A DNA stretch of 64,000 bases from Anaerolineales bacterium. Its GTDB lineage: Bacteria; Chloroflexota; Anaerolineae; Anaerolineales; UBA11579. The notes under the pieces were generated by a model. That model searched no databases and had not been told where the DNA came from. It saw nothing but the letters and a program-made list of their open reading frames with translations. The stretch spans positions 1,330,480 through 1,394,479 of the forward strand of contig JAHBVC010000001.1 in NCBI GenBank assembly GCA_019637755.1. Direction: 5' to 3'. The position numbers and the translations under genes are program-made. Positions 61,285-64,000 of the stretch are shown piece after piece. How positions within the stretch are numbered: position 1 is the stretch's first letter; every line of letters begins with the position of its first letter.

Positions 61285-63276
61285 CTATTCGCCGCCACGC
61301 AAGTACGCCTCGACCGCAAAGATCTGCACCGAATCGCCAATGATGCCAATGCGGTCGCCGGCCTGAAACTTGGTGGACGATTTAGGATTGGCGTTGAGCT
61401 TTTGCTCGCGCACCATCGCCACAACCGAAGCCCCGGTCTTGCCGCGCAGATCAGATTCTGCCAGCGTGTGCCCTACCAGCGGCGAATCGGCCGGCACTTC
61501 CACCCAGGTGATCTCGATCTCACCGATGGCGCGCAAGATATTGCGCACCAGTGGCTGAGCGGCGCTGTATTCGTTCATCGCTTCGTAGCGCTTGAGGCGC
61601 ACTTGCTCGGCGTACTCGTCCACCTCGCGGCGCGGCAGGCCCAGCTCCAACAGGGTGTGGCGCACCATCTCCAGCCCGCCTTCTAACTCCGGATGCACCA
61701 CAAAGCTGGCGCCTAATTCGCTAAGGCGCTGAATGCCTTCCTCGCTGGCGGCGCGGGCGATGATCGGCAGGCTCGGATTGATCTCGTGAGCGGCGCTGAC
61801 GATCATCTCGGCGGCGGCCTCCTCGGGTACAGAGACCACCAAGGCTTTGGCGTGCTCCAGGTGCGCGTGCGTCAACACTTCGGAATTGGCCGCATCGCCA
61901 TACAGCACCGGCACCTTTTCCTGATTGAGCAGCTCCACGCGCTCCACATCCGCTTCGATGACCTTGATGGCGATATCCATTGAGCGCAATACGGAGAGCA
62001 GGTGGCCTCCCACCCGGCCGTAGCCCACCAACACCACCGGCTTGCCGGCTGGCTCTTCGGAGGGCGGCGGCGCGGTGTGGCGATCGAGGCGCTTCCACAG
62101 CCCCGGGATACTCTTGAGCCACTGCTCGGCCTTGGGGATCAAGCGGAACATCCATGGGTTGACCGTGATCGAGAGTAGTGCTGCGGCCAGGATCAACGAA
62201 TACTGGTTGCGATCCAGCAGGCCGAGCATCAGGCCGGCCTGGCCGACGATAAACGTAAACTCACCAATTTGGCTCAAGCCCGCGGCGACCACCATGAAGG
62301 TTTTGGCCTGGCCCGGGATCACAAAGCCGATCAATAAGTTGATCAGTACCTTGCCTAGTACCACCACCAAGGTCAGCACGAATACCTGGCCCAGGTTTTG
62401 AACCAGGAACACCGGGTTGACCAACATGCCTACCGAGACGAAGAACAACACCGCGAAGGCCTCGCGGAAGGGCAGCACGTCAGCGCCCACCTGGTGGCTA
62501 AGCGGCGACTCGCTGACGATGGCACCGGCGACAAAGGCGCCCAGCGCCAGCGACACCGAGAAGATCTCGGAGGCGCCCAGCGCGGTGGCCAGCGTGATCA
62601 CCAGAATGGCCAAAATGAATAACTCACGGGAGCGCGTGTGGGCGATGCGATCGAGCAACCAGGGGATGAAGCGCTTGCCCACCAGGAACATCAGCACCAC
62701 AAACGCGCCGGCCTTCACCAGGGTCAGCCCTAGCGTACTGACAGCGAAGCCGCCGCTTTGCGGCGCCAAGGCAGGCATCAGGATCAGGATCAGCACGGTG
62801 GCCAGGTCTTCAAGCACCAGCCAGCCCACCGCCACGCGGCCATGCGGCGTATTGAGCAAGTTGTTGTCCATCAGCCCGCGCAGCAATACCACGGTGCTGG
62901 CAATCGAAATGCCCAAGCCCATGGTGATGCCGGCGGCCCAGCTCCAGCCCCATAATTGGCTAAGCGCATAGCCGGCCAGGGTGCCCAGGGCCATTTGAAA
63001 GATCGCCCCGGGTACGGCGATCTTGCGTACTTTCCATAGATCAGCAAAAGAAAAATGAAGGCCCACCCCGAACATGAGGAAGATCACCCCCAGTTCAGCC
63101 AACTGGCTGATCGTATCGGTATCGCCTACGAAGCCGGGGGTAAAGGGCCCAATGGCGATCCCCGCCAGCAAATAGCCGACGATGGCGGGCAATTTCACGC
63201 GGCGAGCCAGGATTCCGCCCACAAACGCGGCAGCCAAGGCAATCGAGATATTGATTAACAGGGGCAGGTGATGCAT
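61285..63276 (-). CDS. Kef/CPA2-type K+/H+ antiporter with RCK domains
   Basis: 663 residues. About twelve helices (residues 1-385; motif LAELGVIFLMFGVGLHF; conserved acid in GWLVLEDLATV) are followed by a TrkA-N/RCK_N domain (VVLVGYGRVGGHLL near 410) and a TrkA-C domain (about 575-655). CPA2 proteins exchange K+ or Na+ for H+ and are gated through the RCK domains by NAD(H) or nucleotides. It is convergent with the chelatase gene with three bases between stops. Confidence 0.93.
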   Translation of the reverse strand: MHHLPLLINISIALAAAFVGGILARRVKLPAIVGYLLAGIAIGPFTPGFVGDTDTISQLAELGVIFLMFGVGLHFSFADLWKVRKIAVPGAIFQMALGTLAGYALSQLWGWSWAAGITMGLGISIASTVVLLRGLMDNNLLNTPHGRVAVGWLVLEDLATVLILILMPALAPQSGGFAVSTLGLTLVKAGAFVVLMFLVGKRFIPWLLDRIAHTRSRELFILAILVITLATALGASEIFSVSLALGAFVAGAIVSESPLSHQVGADVLPFREAFAVLFFVSVGMLVNPVFLVQNLGQVFVLTLVVVLGKVLINLLIGFVIPGQAKTFMVVAAGLSQIGEFTFIVGQAGLMLGLLDRNQYSLILAAALLSITVNPWMFRLIPKAEQWLKSIPGLWKRLDRHTAPPPSEEPAGKPVVLVGYGRVGGHLLSVLRSMDIAIKVIEADVERVELLNQEKVPVLYGDAANSEVLTHAHLEHAKALVVSVPEEAAAEMIVSAAHEINPSLPIIARAASEEGIQRLSELGASFVVHPELEGGLEMVRHTLLELGLPRREVDEYAEQVRLKRYEAMNEYSAAQPLVRNILRAIGEIEITWVEVPADSPLVGHTLAESDLRGKTGASVVAMVREQKLNANPKSSTKFQAGDRIGIIGDSVQIFAVEAYLRGGE

Positions 63277-63379
63277 GCAGCTTCTTTCTCTGGCGCCAGG
63301 CGCTTGGCCGGGCTATGCAGGCGGAAGTTTCATCTAAATGTATCAGACACAAGCATGAAAAGCGTAGTCTAATCTGGGC

Positions 63380-64000
63380 ATGCCAGCCTTGATGCCAGCC
63401 GTATTGATCACCGGAGCCTCAACCGGTATTGGAGAGGCTTGCGCGCTGCATTTGGCCAGCCAAGGATGGCAGGTGTTTGCCGGGGTGCGCCGGGCGCGCG
63501 ATGCGCGCCGCCTGGCTGCCGCCCACGCCAACATTACTGCGCTTCTACTAGACGTGACGAAGGCGGCGCACATTACCCGCGCGCTTAAAACCATCCAGGC
63601 GGCGCGGGGCCAGCGAGGGCTGCAGGCCTTGGTCAATAATGCTGGAGTGGCCGTTGCCGGGCCACTGGAATTTTTGCCCATCAACGAATTGCGCCAGCAG
63701 ATGGAGGTCAACTTCATTGCGCCGGTAGCGCTGACCCAAGGCTGTTTGCCACTATTGCGCTCGGGGCGCGGCCGGGTGGTCAACGTCAGCTCGATCAGCG
63801 GCAAGGTAGCCGCGCCCTTGCTGGTGCCATACTCTGCATCCAAATTTGCCATCGAAGCCTTTAGCGATGGTTTGCGCCGCGAATTGCGCCCGTGGGGGCT
63901 GCCGGTGGTTTCGATCGTGGCCGGCAGCATCGCTACGCCGATATGGAAGAAGACCGTGGGCAGCGCTGATGCAATGCGCCAGCGCCTGCCGCGCCGGGCG
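63380..64000 (+). CDS. Short-chain dehydrogenase/reductase, 3' truncated by window edge
   Basis: The frame opens at ATG 63380 and runs past the window end (207 codons visible). Classical SDR: TGASTGIG (residues 11-18) binds NAD(P), NNAG follows near residue 91, and the catalytic triad is Ser in VVNVSSISG, then YSASK with Tyr and Lys. AGSIATPIWKK fits the substrate-binding loop. An arginine after the second strand (GVRRARDARR) suggests NADP. A second in-frame ATG at 63392 is possible. Confidence 0.9.
   Translation, partial: MPALMPAVLITGASTGIGEACALHLASQGWQVFAGVRRARDARRLAAAHANITALLLDVTKAAHITRALKTIQAARGQRGLQALVNNAGVAVAGPLEFLPINELRQQMEVNFIAPVALTQGCLPLLRSGRGRVVNVSSISGKVAAPLLVPYSASKFAIEAFSDGLRRELRPWGLPVVSIVAGSIATPIWKKTVGSADAMRQRLPRRA

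Overview
The window is 64 kb of a G+C-rich bacterial chromosome, most likely a Chloroflexota member of the Anaerolineae. This is inferred from gene content and style: a Ycf45/SpoIIIAA-like R3H ATPase, a Pro/Thr-linker lipoprotein, paired HAAS-domain membrane proteins under a PadR regulator, two ClpC unfoldases, an SdhCDAB operon, and many short intergenic repeat families. There are no rRNA or tRNA genes, prophage, transposase or CRISPR array that I can see. Genes lie on both strands in short operons, most of them closed by clear intrinsic terminators.

Layout. 0-3 kb: 3' part of an M3 peptidase, a repeat-filled gap, a lipoprotein and a deoxynucleoside kinase. 3-8 kb (minus): a GntR regulator and slipin pair, then a CPBP protease-ABC ATPase fusion with its ABC-2 permease and a zinc-ribbon membrane protein; two perfect 16-bp parS-type sites lie here. 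8-13 kb: ECF sigma factor with a membrane propeller partner, a GNAT enzyme behind a tiny leader ORF, small membrane genes. 13-24.6 kb: pdxS-pdxT (vitamin B6), an R3H ATPase, a racemase-like protein, a PPM-like/propeller membrane protein, priA and a phosphoribosyltransferase. 24.6-29.5 kb (minus): msrA, a large Rossmann protein of unknown role, and PadR with two HAAS proteins. 29.6-31.2 kb: a lower-G+C AIPR-family defence-type gene and a gene-free stretch. 31-39 kb: clpC, sdhCDAB, a repeat array and icd. 39-49 kb: Ca2+-type P-ATPase, dus, M29 aminopeptidase, a frameshifted hydrolase, bioY, a desaturase and pirin. 49-57 kb: radA, an ArsR/SRPBCC pair, a flavoprotein, a second clpC and a kinase-less sensor. 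57-64 kb: ribosomal S1, a magnesium/cobalt chelatase I/D pair joined across an A9G slippery run, a Kef-type antiporter and a partial SDR.

The observations I rate highest are: (1) the chelatase locus, where a dnaX-like A AAA AAG slip site just before the stop codon of the I subunit would give an I-D fusion by -1 frameshifting, while the D reading frame has no start codon of its own near its beginning; (2) two perfect parS-type palindromes 966 bp apart, one inside codons at the junction of the CPBP-ABC fusion and one just before its start; (3) six phased 8-bp TGTA(T/C)NNN units covering the GntR promoter; (4) heptad repeat arrays at four intergenic sites, one running right up to the pdxT start codon; (5) several decaying or recently altered genes (a hydrolase frameshift, an SRPBCC stop loss, a DinB-like fragment before radA, an in-frame octamer expansion in radA).

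Coordinates and motifs were read by eye. No database search was possible, so family names rest on motif recognition.
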